The position numbers and the translations under genes are program-made. The notes beneath the pieces are model-generated. The model ran no database searches. It saw only the letters and a program-made list of their open reading frames with translations, and was not told where the DNA came from. From assembly GCA_020161975.1 (NCBI GenBank), contig JAIUNP010000001.1, positions 48,663 to 112,662 on the forward strand: DNA of 64,000 nucleotides, written 5' to 3'. Shown in pieces: positions 7,659-16,655 of this stretch. This stretch comes from Pseudomonadota bacterium. GTDB lineage: Bacteria > Pseudomonadota > Alphaproteobacteria > Rhizobiales > Beijerinckiaceae. The number at the start of each line of letters is the position of its first letter. Positions within the stretch are counted from its first letter, which is position 1.

Positions 7659-8426
7659 TCAGCCTCCCAGATATGCGTCGATGACCATCTGGTTCGACCG
7701 GATTTCGTCCGGGCTCCCCTCGGCAATGATTTCCCCCTGCGCCAGCACGATGATGCGGGTGCAAAGCGACATGACGAATTCCATGTTGTGTTCGATGACG
7801 ACAAAAGTCGTGCCGTGCTCGCGGTTATAGGTGATGAGCCGTTCCTTCAGATGGCCGAGCATGGTGAGGTTCACCCCGCCTGCAGGCTCGTCGAGAAGAA
7901 CAATGCCCGGACCTGCCATGAAGGCCATAGCCGCATCGACAAGCTTCTGCTGGCCATAAGAAAGCGAACCGGCAGGCGTATCGCGATAAGGGGTCAGGCG
8001 GAAGAACTCGATCAGCTGTTCGGCCTTTTCCGTCAGCCCGGCATCGGGCTTGCCAAAGAGGCGCGACAGCATCGACCCCTCATGTTCCTGACCGGCCATG
8101 ATGACGTTGTCGAGCACCGTCATTTTCGGGAACACGGACAGCTGCTGGAACGTGCGGCCAATGCCCATCAGCGACATGTCGGCTGGGCGCACGCCATCGG
8201 TGTTCTGGCCGTTGATCTCGCAATGTCCCTCGGTCGGGCGAAGCTGGCCGAGAATGCAATTGAACAGCGTTGATTTGCCGGAGCCGTTCGGTCCGATGAG
8301 ACCGAGGATTTCGCCGCGCTGGACATCGAAGCTGACCCCGTTGACGGCACGAATGCCGCCGAACTGCTTGGAAATATTGCGGACCGAGAGAATGGGTCCG
8401 TCGGTGTTGCGAGAATGCGCGTTCAC
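7659..8426 (-). CDS. Branched-chain-type ABC transporter ATP-binding protein (LivG family)
   Basis: A 255-residue ATPase with Walker A GPNGSGKST, signature SYGQQKLVDAAMA (a degenerate LSGGQ typical of LivG) and Walker B IVLLDEPAGGV. It also has the long insert between Walker A and the signature that marks LivG proteins. Its start overlaps the livM stop (ATGA). It would pair with LivF as the ATPase heterodimer on the LivHM permease. Confidence 0.9.
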   Translation of the reverse strand: MNAHSRNTDGPILSVRNISKQFGGIRAVNGVSFDVQRGEILGLIGPNGSGKSTLFNCILGQLRPTEGHCEINGQNTDGVRPADMSLMGIGRTFQQLSVFPKMTVLDNVIMAGQEHEGSMLSRLFGKPDAGLTEKAEQLIEFFRLTPYRDTPAGSLSYGQQKLVDAAMAFMAGPGIVLLDEPAGGVNLTMLGHLKERLITYNREHGTTFVVIEHNMEFVMSLCTRIIVLAQGEIIAEGSPDEIRSNQMVIDAYLGG

Positions 8427-9397
8427 AGCTGGACTCCCTGTTTCAGATCGCGGCGGGCTTCATGCTTGGGCTTGAACTTGTCGAACAGCTTCTGGCCAAG
8501 GCCGATCAGTCCGTTCGGCGAAAACACCATCAGAACGATGACCAGGGCGGCGTAGATGATGAGGTAATAGCCTTCGGTAAAGCGCAGTACTTCCGGCAGA
8601 AGAATGACAACGGCAGCACCCAGCATCGGGCCGAAGAAGAAGCCAGAACCACCAACCACCACCATCAGCAGAAGCTTCAGAGAGTGGATGAGAGCAAAGC
8701 TCGACGGTTCGATGAACTGAACGAGCGGGGCCTGCATCGCTCCGGCAAGACCGCCGAAGGCCGAGCCAATGGCAAAGGCAAGAAGCGTCTGGCGGCGAAC
8801 CTTGAGGCCAAGGCTTTCGGCGCGGACCGGGTTTTCGCGCAGCGCCTTGAAAGCGCGGCCCCACGGCGAATGCAGGATCCACCAAAGGGTTCCGGCTGCC
8901 ACCAGGAAGCAGACGAGCGAGAAGTAGTAGAAGGCGATGTTCGAATCCGTCGTGAAGCCGAAGAAGATCGGGCGCTCCATGCCGCTGAGGCCGAAGGAGC
9001 CGCCGGTGATTTCCTCTTCATTGCGCAGCACAAGAAACAGCAGCGTGTTGAAGGCCAGCGTTACGAAGGCGAGGAAGTGGTGCTGGACGCGCAGCGCCGG
9101 ATAGCCCAGCAGAAGGCCCATGGCGAAGCTTGCCGTAATCGACAGGATGACAGCAAAGATCCAGTGAACACCGGCAAGCGTCATGAGTGCGGTGATATAG
9201 GCACCGATGCCCATGAAACCTGCCTGTGCGAGGCTCACCTGTCCGGCATAGCCGAGCGTCAGGTTCAGACCCATGGCGGCGATGGAAAAGAGAAGCCACG
9301 AGCACAGCGTATAGACGATGTAGTTGCCCTGGCCGATGGGAGCCATAACAAGGGCGGCAATGCCAAGGGCAAGAAGAACGGGGCGAAGGCGGGTCAT
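8423..9397 (-). CDS. Branched-chain-type ABC transporter permease (LivM family)
   Basis: A 324-residue inner-membrane permease with about nine hydrophobic segments. It has the LivM signature around GYAGQVSLAQAGFMGIGAY and the cytoplasmic EAA-like loop GRAFKALRENPVRAESLGL. The C-terminal tail is basic (FDKFKPKHEARRDLKQG). It overlaps livH upstream and livG downstream by 4 bp each, so the four transporter genes are translationally coupled. Confidence 0.9.
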   Translation of the reverse strand: MTRLRPVLLALGIAALVMAPIGQGNYIVYTLCSWLLFSIAAMGLNLTLGYAGQVSLAQAGFMGIGAYITALMTLAGVHWIFAVILSITASFAMGLLLGYPALRVQHHFLAFVTLAFNTLLFLVLRNEEEITGGSFGLSGMERPIFFGFTTDSNIAFYYFSLVCFLVAAGTLWWILHSPWGRAFKALRENPVRAESLGLKVRRQTLLAFAIGSAFGGLAGAMQAPLVQFIEPSSFALIHSLKLLLMVVVGGSGFFFGPMLGAAVVILLPEVLRFTEGYYLIIYAALVIVLMVFSPNGLIGLGQKLFDKFKPKHEARRDLKQGVQL

Positions 9398-10272
9398 ACG
9401 GTTCTCCCTTCCGGGGTGCCGAGCAGGCCCTGCGGGCGCAGCAGGATGATGATGATGAGCAGGATGAGCGGCATGGCCGAGCGATACTGGGCCGAAATGT
9501 AAACCGCCGAGAAGTTGTCGATGACACCGATCAGCAGGCCGCCGACGAGCGCGCCGCGGATCTGGTTGAAGCCGCCGACGATGGCCGCGATGAAGGCCAC
9601 GAGGCCAAGCGTTTCACCGTTCGAGAACTTGGCGAGATAGATCGGCGAGATCAGCACGGAGGCAATGGTGGCGAGCGCCGCGTTGATCAGGAAGGTGTAG
9701 AGCACCATGCGCTTGACGTTGACGCCGAGAATTTCAGCGACGCCAGGGTTCTGGGCCGAAGCCTGCATGCAGCGACCGGTACGTGTGCGGCTGAGGAACA
9801 GCTGAAGTCCGCCAATGGCCAGCATAGAGACGATCAAGTTGCAGATATCCTGAACCGAAACGCTGGCGCCAGCGATATGATAGACCGTCTGCGGGAAGAT
9901 GGGCGGGAAGGGCTGTGCCGTCGCGCCATAAAACTCCTTGACGCTTTCCTTCATCAGAAGGCCGAGCGCGATGGTAGCGATCACGAGCGGCAGCGTGCCA
10001 TGCGGTAGCATTGGCTCGACAATCAACCGCTTGAAGGCGACACCGAGAATGAGAAGCGCCAGGCCAAGGCCGAGGAAAATGGAGAGCCAGAGCGGCAGCC
10101 CGAAAACGGTCATGCCGATCAGCACGAAGAACGCGGGCAGCATGACGAATTCGCCCTGCGCGAAATTGATCGTCTGCGATGCCTGCCAGAGCAGGGTAAA
10201 ACCCACGGCGGCCAGCGCATAGATGGAACCGGCGGCCAAGCCGGAAATCAGAATTTGAAGAAGCTCGGCCAT
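9394..10272 (-). CDS. Branched-chain-type ABC transporter permease (LivH family)
   Basis: A 292-residue inner-membrane permease with about eight hydrophobic segments. LivH features are LLWQASQTINFAQGEFVMLP near residue 30, the loop GRCMQASAQNPGVAEILGVN, and VGGFNQIRGALVGGLLIGV near the C-terminus. It is the first permease gene after the binding protein, from which it is separated by 97 bp containing a stem-loop. Confidence 0.9.
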   Translation of the reverse strand: MAELLQILISGLAAGSIYALAAVGFTLLWQASQTINFAQGEFVMLPAFFVLIGMTVFGLPLWLSIFLGLGLALLILGVAFKRLIVEPMLPHGTLPLVIATIALGLLMKESVKEFYGATAQPFPPIFPQTVYHIAGASVSVQDICNLIVSMLAIGGLQLFLSRTRTGRCMQASAQNPGVAEILGVNVKRMVLYTFLINAALATIASVLISPIYLAKFSNGETLGLVAFIAAIVGGFNQIRGALVGGLLIGVIDNFSAVYISAQYRSAMPLILLIIIILLRPQGLLGTPEGRTV

Positions 10273-10321
10273 GAGTATGTCCTAAACGGCTGTTGGTCGG
10301 CTTAGCGAACGGGGATGGGGA

Positions 10322-10347
10322 GACCGGCGACGAAATCCGTCACCGGT
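10322..10347 (-). promoter_or_regulatory. Intercistronic stem-loop between binding protein and permease genes
   Basis: On the minus strand ACCGGTGACG-GATTT-CGTCGCCGGT forms a near-perfect 10-bp stem with no following U-run in the direction of transcription. Such hairpins between a periplasmic binding protein and its permease usually stabilise the upstream message or limit read-through. Confidence 0.5.
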
Positions 10348-10369
10348 CCGTTTTTGAAGGATTTGGGGC

Positions 10370-11497
10370 TCAGTTCGGGGGCAGAATGGCGTCCACGACC
10401 TGCTTGCCGTTCTCGACCTTCACGAAGAAGCTCTCGCGCGACATTTCACCCGTGTCATCCCAGCTGACATCCATGAGAACGCCCGGATATTCCGACGCCT
10501 TCAGCGTCAGGCCGTGCAGCTTTTCGGCGATCGCCTTGCTATCCGGCTTGCCAGCCAGTTCGGTCACATACTTCAGCGTCCAGGCGCCGATGTAGCCCTT
10601 GATGGCGTTGTGATCCGGCGTGTACTTGTACTTGGCCTTGAAGCGCTCAACCATCTCCTTGAGTGCCGGAACATTGGCATCCGGCGTCAGGCCGACGTGA
10701 CCGGCAGCGCCGTTGGCGGCCTCACCGGCCAGTTCGATCACCTTGTGGCCGACGAGCGTGGTTTCGCCGAGCAGCGGCTTGGAAATGCCCTGCTTGCGGG
10801 CTTCGCGCAGGAAGCGGGCGCTTTCTTCCTCGGTGTAGTAGACGAAGAAGGCATCGGCATCGGAGTTCTTGAGCTTCAGAACGTCGGCGGAGAAATCGGC
10901 CTGCGCCTGTTCGGACGGCACGTCGACGACGATTTCCAGACCGGCCTTCTTGGCTTCATCGATAAATGCCTGATGACCGCCCTTGCCGAATTCGGTGTTG
11001 GCCCAGGCCACGCCCACCTTCTTCACGCCCATCTTGTCGACCATGTACTTCACGAGCTTCGGCACGCCCTTCTGCGAACCGAAGGCGGTGCGGAAGATAT
11101 AGGGATTGCCCTTAGCCGTGATCGAAGGGGCTTCCGAGCCGGTGAACTGCGGAATGCCATACTGCTTGGCAACCATCATGTTGACGACGGTAGACGAGGA
11201 AAAGACGGTGCCCATGATGGCATAGACATTTTCGTCAATGGCCTTCTGAACGAGGGCGCGCGAGACCTGCGGGTCGGTCTGGCTGTCATATTCAAGGATT
11301 TCCACCTTTTCCTTGAGAATGCCACCCTGAGCGTTGATTTCTTCAAAGCCCATGTGGACGCCGTCGCGGAAGTTGGTCCCGGCAGCAGCGCCCGGGCCAG
11401 ACAGTTCGACAATTGAGCCGACCTTGAGGTCAGCGAGTGCAGGCATGGCGCCCAGTGCCAGAACCATGGCGGTTGCAGACAGCAGTTTCTTGATCAT
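10370..11497 (-). CDS. Periplasmic substrate-binding protein of the branched-chain-type ABC importer
   Basis: A 375-residue type I periplasmic binding protein (LivK/Peripla_BP_6 family). The signal peptide MIKKLLSATAMVLALGAMPALA precedes DLKVGSIVELSGPGAAAGTN. The core includes AIMGTVFSSSTVVNMMVAKQ and FGSQKGVPKLVKYMV, typical of ligand-binding lobes. The start at 11497 follows a GGGAGGATTTCA ribosome site. This gene leads the importer operon. The surrounding genes suggest an aromatic, quinate- or cyclohexane-carboxylate-like ligand, although the fold also binds amino acids and amides. Confidence 0.88.
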   Translation of the reverse strand: MIKKLLSATAMVLALGAMPALADLKVGSIVELSGPGAAAGTNFRDGVHMGFEEINAQGGILKEKVEILEYDSQTDPQVSRALVQKAIDENVYAIMGTVFSSSTVVNMMVAKQYGIPQFTGSEAPSITAKGNPYIFRTAFGSQKGVPKLVKYMVDKMGVKKVGVAWANTEFGKGGHQAFIDEAKKAGLEIVVDVPSEQAQADFSADVLKLKNSDADAFFVYYTEEESARFLREARKQGISKPLLGETTLVGHKVIELAGEAANGAAGHVGLTPDANVPALKEMVERFKAKYKYTPDHNAIKGYIGAWTLKYVTELAGKPDSKAIAEKLHGLTLKASEYPGVLMDVSWDDTGEMSRESFFVKVENGKQVVDAILPPN

Positions 11498-11571
11498 TGA
11501 AATCCTCCCGATAATGATCGTTTGCATCGTCCTTGGGGTGCGACCCGATGGGGCCGCCCTTCGGAACGCAA

Positions 11572-11593
11572 CCACCGGTCTCCTCACCGGTGG
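11572..11593. promoter_or_regulatory. Perfect inverted repeat upstream of the importer operon
   Basis: CCACCGGT-CTCCTC-ACCGGTGG is a perfect 8-bp dyad, 75 bp upstream of the binding-protein start and between it and the epimerase gene end. It could be an operator or leader hairpin of the importer, or part of the epimerase terminator. No U-run follows on the minus strand. Confidence 0.4.
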
Positions 11594-11726
11594 CTGCGAA
11601 TTGGGTTCAGGCTTTTCCTCCTGATGCACGACGGTTCAAGGTCGCGGCAAATGAGCCTTCAGCTTGAGGCTGACTTCGCTGAGCGGTGCGCCCTCGATGA
11701 CGGGCCTCATTTGATGATTGACAAAA

Positions 11727-12659
11727 TCATGGCCCTCGCATCCGGGAAATGGACGATGAGGACGAAACGTTGGACTTTTCGTCAGTCAGATTTTTCAGTT
11801 CGGCCAGCGCGCGCGAAATCCCGTTGGCGACCGAAGTCACCGGCTGGTCGCCGAAAACCGGTGGAACCTGGTCGGACACCAGATCGGCGGGAATGCGCAG
11901 CGGCAAACCACTGACGGATATGCCGTCAAAGCCGGATTGGCGTGCCAGTTCAGCCACGAAATCATCCATCTCGGCGGTGTCGCCCGCCATGGTCAGAACG
12001 GTCGCTTGGGTCAAGGGTGCGCGCATCGCGGTCGCCAGCAGGCGGGCCACATCGTCCACATACACAAAGCCGACACGGCCGGAAAACTGGATCGTTGCGG
12101 GTTCGCGGCGCACGCTGGCGTCGATCGCAATGGACGGGCCAGCCGCAATGCCGGAGCTGATACCCGGCCCATAGATAATGTAGGGGCGAAGCCCAAGGCT
12201 TGGAACACCGTGATCCATAAAGAAGGCCCTTGCGGCACCCTCCACGGCAAGCTTCGTCGCGCCGTAGATGGTCATCGGAAGGGGGTGCGTCGCATCCTGC
12301 GGGCCGAAGACGCCTGCGGTGGACAGGTAGGCCACGGGAAGGCGACGGGCCTTTGCCGCCTCGAACACATTGAGGCTGCCGATCAGATTGACACGCGCGC
12401 CGAGCGCCGGATCGCGGGCGCAGTCGACGGTCATCAGTCCGGCGAGATGGACAATTCCATCACAGTCTTGCGCTGCTGCTTGAACAGCACTGCTGTCTGT
12501 AATGTCGCCGCTAACCACCTCGACCGGAATTCCGGCGGCAATACGTTCGGGGCGCGGCATCAGATCAAAAATGCGTAGCGTATTGCCCTCGGCATGAAGG
12601 GCGGCAAGGGTGCGCAGTCCGACAAAGCCGGTGCCGCCTGTGACAAGGATGCGGCTCAT
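11727..12659 (-). CDS. NAD-dependent epimerase/dehydratase (extended SDR)
   Basis: A 310-residue extended SDR. It has TGGTGFVGLRTL at the N-terminus, FDLMPRPERI after beta-2 (Asp, NAD type), HLAGLMTVDCARDP, AYLSTAGVFG and the catalytic YGATK. The C-terminus ends in an odd serine-rich tail (SSSSSISRMRGP). The start at 12659 is the ATG before SRILVTGG. It is divergent from the Gfo/Idh oxidoreductase and transcribed toward the importer. Its substrate is unknown. A sugar or hydroaromatic ring alcohol is possible, given QuiC and AroE nearby. Confidence 0.8.
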   Translation of the reverse strand: MSRILVTGGTGFVGLRTLAALHAEGNTLRIFDLMPRPERIAAGIPVEVVSGDITDSSAVQAAAQDCDGIVHLAGLMTVDCARDPALGARVNLIGSLNVFEAAKARRLPVAYLSTAGVFGPQDATHPLPMTIYGATKLAVEGAARAFFMDHGVPSLGLRPYIIYGPGISSGIAAGPSIAIDASVRREPATIQFSGRVGFVYVDDVARLLATAMRAPLTQATVLTMAGDTAEMDDFVAELARQSGFDGISVSGLPLRIPADLVSDQVPPVFGDQPVTSVANGISRALAELKNLTDEKSNVSSSSSISRMRGP

Positions 12660-12799
12660 GCCCCGGTCTCCTTGCCCGGCTTCAAAATGCAAACCCGTTT
12701 TGACCGGCTGACGGTCGTGCGGTTCAGTGCTTGACGGCGCATGCGACCCTCCCGGTCTTGCTGTTGTCCTCAACCTTGATCCAGACCATTGCAAAGAAT

Positions 12800-12830
12800 G
12801 GAATGATATTCAAGATTAAACTTTAATTCC
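12800..12830. promoter_or_regulatory. A+T-rich dyads in the epimerase/oxidoreductase divergent promoter
   Basis: GGAAT (12800-12804) and ATTCC (12826-12830) flank the perfect palindrome ATTAAA-C-TTTAAT (12815-12827). It lies in the A+T-rich promoter zone 52 bp ahead of the Gfo/Idh start. It is a candidate operator for the divergent pair, and no regulator gene adjoins it. Confidence 0.35.
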
Positions 12831-12881
12831 GTTTTGATTTTTGCTTGTTATGATCCCGGACACAAATAAGGGAGGGATTCC

Positions 12882-13940
12882 ATGGTTGAAAAAATTGGCG
12901 TTGCCGTAATCGGGGCAGGGGCCATTGGCCGCACACACATTGAAACGCTGGCCAAATCCAAGGCTTTGCGCCTCAGTGCACTGGTCGATCCGGCACCGGG
13001 CGGCGTGGCGCTTGCCCAGTCGCTCGGGGTGCCTTGCCTGCCTGATGTGGCCGCGCTCACCGCATCCGGTCTGGCTGAAGCCGCTATCGTTGCGACCCCA
13101 AACGAGACCCATCTGCCGATCTCTGCCGTACTTCTGGTAGCGGGCATGCCCGTTCTCCTTGAAAAGCCGGTGGCTGAGAGTCTCACCTCGGCGTTGCGTC
13201 TGATTGAGGTTGGCGAACGCACCGGCGTGCCGCTTCTGATCGGCCATCACCGCCGCCATAACCCCATCATCCGCGCCGCCCATGCGGCGATCCATGCGGG
13301 CCGGATCGGCGATCTGGTGATGGCCAACGTCACCTGTACACTGGCCAAGCCGCCATCCTATTTCGATGCGGCCTGGCGCAGAACGCCGGGGGCCGGAGGG
13401 CCGCTTCTCATCAATCTCGTCCACGAGATCGATCTTTTGCGCCACTTCTTCGGCGAAATCGAAAGCGTTCAGGCGATCGCCAGCCATGCGCGCCGGGGCT
13501 TCGCCGTGGAAGACAGCGCTGCCGTCGCCCTGACTTTCGTGTGCGGTGGCCTCGCCACGCTTTGCATCTCCGATGCCGCCAATGGTCCCTGGGCCTGGGA
13601 TCTGTCGGCGGGCGAAAATCCGGTGCGCTTCCCCGCTCACCCCGTTACCGCCCATCATTATGCCGGTAGTCATGCCGGTCTCTCCTTGCCTGACCTGACG
13701 CTCTGGGAGCCGGAAGGTGCGCCGGACTGGACCCGAGTGCTCAAGCCCTTGCAGCTTCCCGTGACCCATGCGGACCCCTATGAGCAGCAGCTCGACCATT
13801 TCGATACGCTGATCCGAAAGGGTGGAGACCCGCTTGTGTCGGCCCGCGACGCGACGGCCAATCTGATTGTTCTCGATGCCATTCGACTGGCGGCTGAACG
13901 CGGCGCGTCGGTTCAGGTGGACCTGTCGCCACTGGCTTAA
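12882..13940 (+). CDS. Gfo/Idh/MocA-family oxidoreductase
   Basis: A 352-residue NAD(P)-dependent dehydrogenase. The N-terminal Rossmann fold is VAVIGAGAIGRTHIETL. The family motif EKPVAESL contains the catalytic Lys, and GGPLLINLVHEIDLLRHFFG carries the His/Asp region of the C-terminal alpha/beta domain. A strong GGGAGGGATTCC precedes the ATG. It ends 4 bp from the convergent quiC stop. Family members oxidise inositol, sugars and related cyclic polyols. Quinate, shikimate or a related cyclitol is a reasonable guess here, because AroE, AroQ and QuiC follow. Confidence 0.85.
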   Translation: MVEKIGVAVIGAGAIGRTHIETLAKSKALRLSALVDPAPGGVALAQSLGVPCLPDVAALTASGLAEAAIVATPNETHLPISAVLLVAGMPVLLEKPVAESLTSALRLIEVGERTGVPLLIGHHRRHNPIIRAAHAAIHAGRIGDLVMANVTCTLAKPPSYFDAAWRRTPGAGGPLLINLVHEIDLLRHFFGEIESVQAIASHARRGFAVEDSAAVALTFVCGGLATLCISDAANGPWAWDLSAGENPVRFPAHPVTAHHYAGSHAGLSLPDLTLWEPEGAPDWTRVLKPLQLPVTHADPYEQQLDHFDTLIRKGGDPLVSARDATANLIVLDAIRLAAERGASVQVDLSPLA

Positions 13941-13944
13941 GAGC

Positions 13945-15882
13945 TTATCCACGTGGCATGCCCGCCGGGCCCGAAAGGCGACGCTGGGCGGCAATCCGGA
14001 ACGGGGCATTCATAGCCCCGTATCCGCCGTATGCACCGCGCCGCTCGATGATTTCGAAGAAGAAACCCTCCGCGAAGGTTCTGCTGTAAATCTGGAAATA
14101 TTCACCACGGTCGTCGCGGTCATAAAGGATGCTCGCGGCGCGCAGCGCATCGGAAAAGGCGGGCTCGAGGCCGAAGCGTGCTTCCAGATCATCATAGTAG
14201 TTGCGCGAAATAGGCAGCGCTTCAAAACCGAGTTCGGCCAGCCGGTTGGCGGTTGCAAAAATATCATCCGTCGCAAGGGCGATGTGCTGAATGCTGGTGC
14301 CAAACCCTTCGGCGAGAAATTTCCCGGCAAAGGTCTTTCGGCTGTCCGCGCCGTTCATCGTCAGGCGGAAGGTCGGTTCCGGCACACTTTCAATCGCCTG
14401 GCTTCGCACCAGTCCGCCGGGATCGACCACGTCGACCATCGGCGTGCGCCGGGTCGAAAAGATTGACGTGTAGAAGAGAAGCCAGGTCAGCATCTCGTCG
14501 TAATGGGTGGTTTGCGCCAGATGGTCGATGCGCGTGAGACCGGCCGTTGGTTGCGCCGCCTCTTCTTCGACGGGCACAAATTCCGCGTCCCAGATCGTGG
14601 AAAGTTTCGCGCTGTCATCGAGGAAATAGATCACCCCGTTGCCAACACCCTGAATGGCCGGAACGTGGACTTCGCCCGCTTTGCGCGGCTCGGAAAAGGT
14701 GGTCGCTCCAAGGGCCGCCGCTCGCTTCAGGGCGTCCATGGCATTGTCGACTTTCATGCCAAAGGCATAGGCATTCGTGCCGTGCACGGAATAGGACGAT
14801 ACCGCAAAACTGTCCCCCGTCTGGTCGGTATTGATGACGATGCGAATGTCGCCCTGTCGATATAGATCGACACTGCGCGTGCGATGTCTGGCGACCCTGT
14901 TAAAGCCAAGCGTGCCGAGCAGGCTGGCGAGATTGGCCTTTTCCGCCGGGGCGGTGGTGAATTCGACAAACTCAACGCCATGCGCGGTGATGCGGTCGGG
15001 CATATCCGGAACCGCGATGCGAATGTCAGGCTCCTGCCGCTTCACCTGATCCATGATGTAGACGAGCGAGCGGTGGCCGTCTTCGGCCAGCGCCCGGGCA
15101 TGTCCGCCGCGAAACTGGTCGTTGAAAATCTCCAGCGAAAGCGGCCCCGTATAGCCGGTCGCCGCCACGGCGCGCATGAAATCCACCACCGGCAGGTCGC
15201 CTTCTCCCGGCATATTGCGGAAGTGGCGGCTCCAGTAGAGCAGGTCCATGTCGAAAAGCGGCGCGTCGGCGAGTTGCACGATGAAAATCTTGTCGCCGGG
15301 AATGGAGCGGATCGAATTCGGGTCGATCTTGCGCGAAAGTGTATGGAAGCTGTCGAGAATGATTCCGACCTGCGTATGGTCGGCGCGTCGCACAATTTCC
15401 CATGCATCGCGGTGGTCGTTGACATGGCGACCCCAGGCGAGCGCCTCGTAACCGACACGCACACCGTGTTTGGCCGCCCGCTCGCCCAGTTCATGGAAAT
15501 CCGCCGCCGCCCGGTCGATGCCACCGAGCGAGACGGGCGAAACGTTGGAGCAGATCAGCATAAGATCGGTGCCAAGCTCACCCATAATGTCGAACTTGCG
15601 CTCGGCGCGTTCGAAAGCACGGGTGCGATGCGGCTCCGGCATCCCCTCGAAATCGCGAAATGGCTGGAAGAGCGTGATGTCCAGCCCGTGGTCCCGGGCC
15701 ATTTTGGCCACTTCGCGCGGAGATGCATCAAAAGTCAGGAAATCGTTTTCGAAAATCTCGACGCCGGAAAAGCCCGCCTTGGCAATGGCAGCGAGCTTGT
15801 CCGGGAATTCGCCGCTGATCGAAACGGTCGCAATCGACGTGCGCATCGGAACGCCTAGTCCTTTAGTCGCCGGGGCTGCCAT
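13945..15882 (-). CDS. quiC: 3-dehydroshikimate dehydratase, two-domain (sugar-phosphate isomerase-like + HPPD-like)
   Basis: A 645-residue fusion converting 3-dehydroshikimate to protocatechuate. The N-terminal ~300 residues are an AP-endonuclease-2/xylose-isomerase TIM barrel with predicted metal ligands Glu146 (GYEALAW), Asp177 (ILDSFH), Gln203 (IVQLADAP) and Glu251 (LEIFNDQ). Counted from Met13, these are positions 134, 165, 191 and 239, the set I recall for Pseudomonas QuiC1. The C-terminal ~190 residues resemble 4-hydroxyphenylpyruvate dioxygenase, with RIDHLAQT, IQHIALAT and FFFEIIERRG supplying His, His and Glu. The start at 15882 has GGAAGG upstream; Met13 (15846) is the homology-based alternative. 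It is divergent from a TetR gene. Confidence 0.9.
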   Translation of the reverse strand: MAAPATKGLGVPMRTSIATVSISGEFPDKLAAIAKAGFSGVEIFENDFLTFDASPREVAKMARDHGLDITLFQPFRDFEGMPEPHRTRAFERAERKFDIMGELGTDLMLICSNVSPVSLGGIDRAAADFHELGERAAKHGVRVGYEALAWGRHVNDHRDAWEIVRRADHTQVGIILDSFHTLSRKIDPNSIRSIPGDKIFIVQLADAPLFDMDLLYWSRHFRNMPGEGDLPVVDFMRAVAATGYTGPLSLEIFNDQFRGGHARALAEDGHRSLVYIMDQVKRQEPDIRIAVPDMPDRITAHGVEFVEFTTAPAEKANLASLLGTLGFNRVARHRTRSVDLYRQGDIRIVINTDQTGDSFAVSSYSVHGTNAYAFGMKVDNAMDALKRAAALGATTFSEPRKAGEVHVPAIQGVGNGVIYFLDDSAKLSTIWDAEFVPVEEEAAQPTAGLTRIDHLAQTTHYDEMLTWLLFYTSIFSTRRTPMVDVVDPGGLVRSQAIESVPEPTFRLTMNGADSRKTFAGKFLAEGFGTSIQHIALATDDIFATANRLAELGFEALPISRNYYDDLEARFGLEPAFSDALRAASILYDRDDRGEYFQIYSRTFAEGFFFEIIERRGAYGGYGAMNAPFRIAAQRRLSGPAGMPRG

Positions 15883-15962
15883 ATTGCCTTCCTTTCTGGC
15901 CTTATGTACTGCTTGGTTAATAAGATTCCGGCGCGAAGCAGCCGGATGAGCGGGGGGATGCG

Positions 15963-16655
15963 ATGAAAGAGGAAAACGCCACGGCCAAGGAACGACCCGC
16001 CAAGGTGGCCAAGCGCGATCCCGAAGGGGTGCGCCGCGATATTCTCACCGTTGCGATGGAGGAATTTTCCCAAAACGGCTTGTCCGGCGCGCGCATTGAC
16101 GAAATTGCGGCCCGCACGCGCACATCCAAGCGCATGATCTATTACTACTTCGGCGACAAGGAGGGGCTTTACCAGCGCGTTCTGGAAGAGGCCTATGGCA
16201 AGGTGCGCGGCGGCGAAAGCGACCTTGAACTGGATGGGCTTGACCCGCAGGCGGCGCTTGAGCGGCTCTGCCGGTTCACCTTCGATCACCATCGCCGCCA
16301 TCCCGATTTTATCCGTATGGTGATGATCGAGAACATCCACCATGGCCGTCACATGCAGGTTTCCCAGACCATTCGCGGCCTCAATCGCCCGGCCATTGAA
16401 GCGCTGGAGGGCGTTTTGAAGCGCGGTCAGGAAAGCGGCGTGTTTCGCACTGGCGTCGATCCGCTGGAACTGCACTGGCAGATCAGCGCGCTGTCCTTCT
16501 TCAACGTCTCGAACAGCGCCACCTTCTCCCATATTTTCGGCGGTGAATTGTTCACAGACGACGGGCAAGAGCGGCTTTCGGCCCATGTGGCGGAGATGGT
16601 ACTGCGCTATGTGCTGCGGCCAGACCATATTCCTACCCGCGTGCAAGACGATTGA
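15963..16655 (+). CDS. TetR/AcrR-family transcriptional regulator
   Basis: A 230-residue regulator. A basic N-terminal extension precedes the TetR helix-turn-helix at about residues 20-66 ([20 protein letters not shown] ... [18 protein letters not shown]). The C-terminal ligand domain follows. GGGGGGATGCG precedes the ATG. It is divergent from quiC across 80 bp and convergent with aroQ, overlapping it by 23 bp. The likely role is repression of quiC, and perhaps of the aroE-aroQ side, released by a hydroaromatic or aromatic intermediate. The ligand is not shown by the sequence. Confidence 0.85.
   Translation: MKEENATAKERPAKVAKRDPEGVRRDILTVAMEEFSQNGLSGARIDEIAARTRTSKRMIYYYFGDKEGLYQRVLEEAYGKVRGGESDLELDGLDPQAALERLCRFTFDHHRRHPDFIRMVMIENIHHGRHMQVSQTIRGLNRPAIEALEGVLKRGQESGVFRTGVDPLELHWQISALSFFNVSNSATFSHIFGGELFTDDGQERLSAHVAEMVLRYVLRPDHIPTRVQDD

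Noticed and set aside
13945..14600. 4-hydroxyphenylpyruvate dioxygenase for tyrosine breakdown
   Set aside because: The HPPD-like part is fused to the dehydroshikimate dehydratase barrel and sits in a quinate locus, which is the QuiC architecture and not a stand-alone HPPD.
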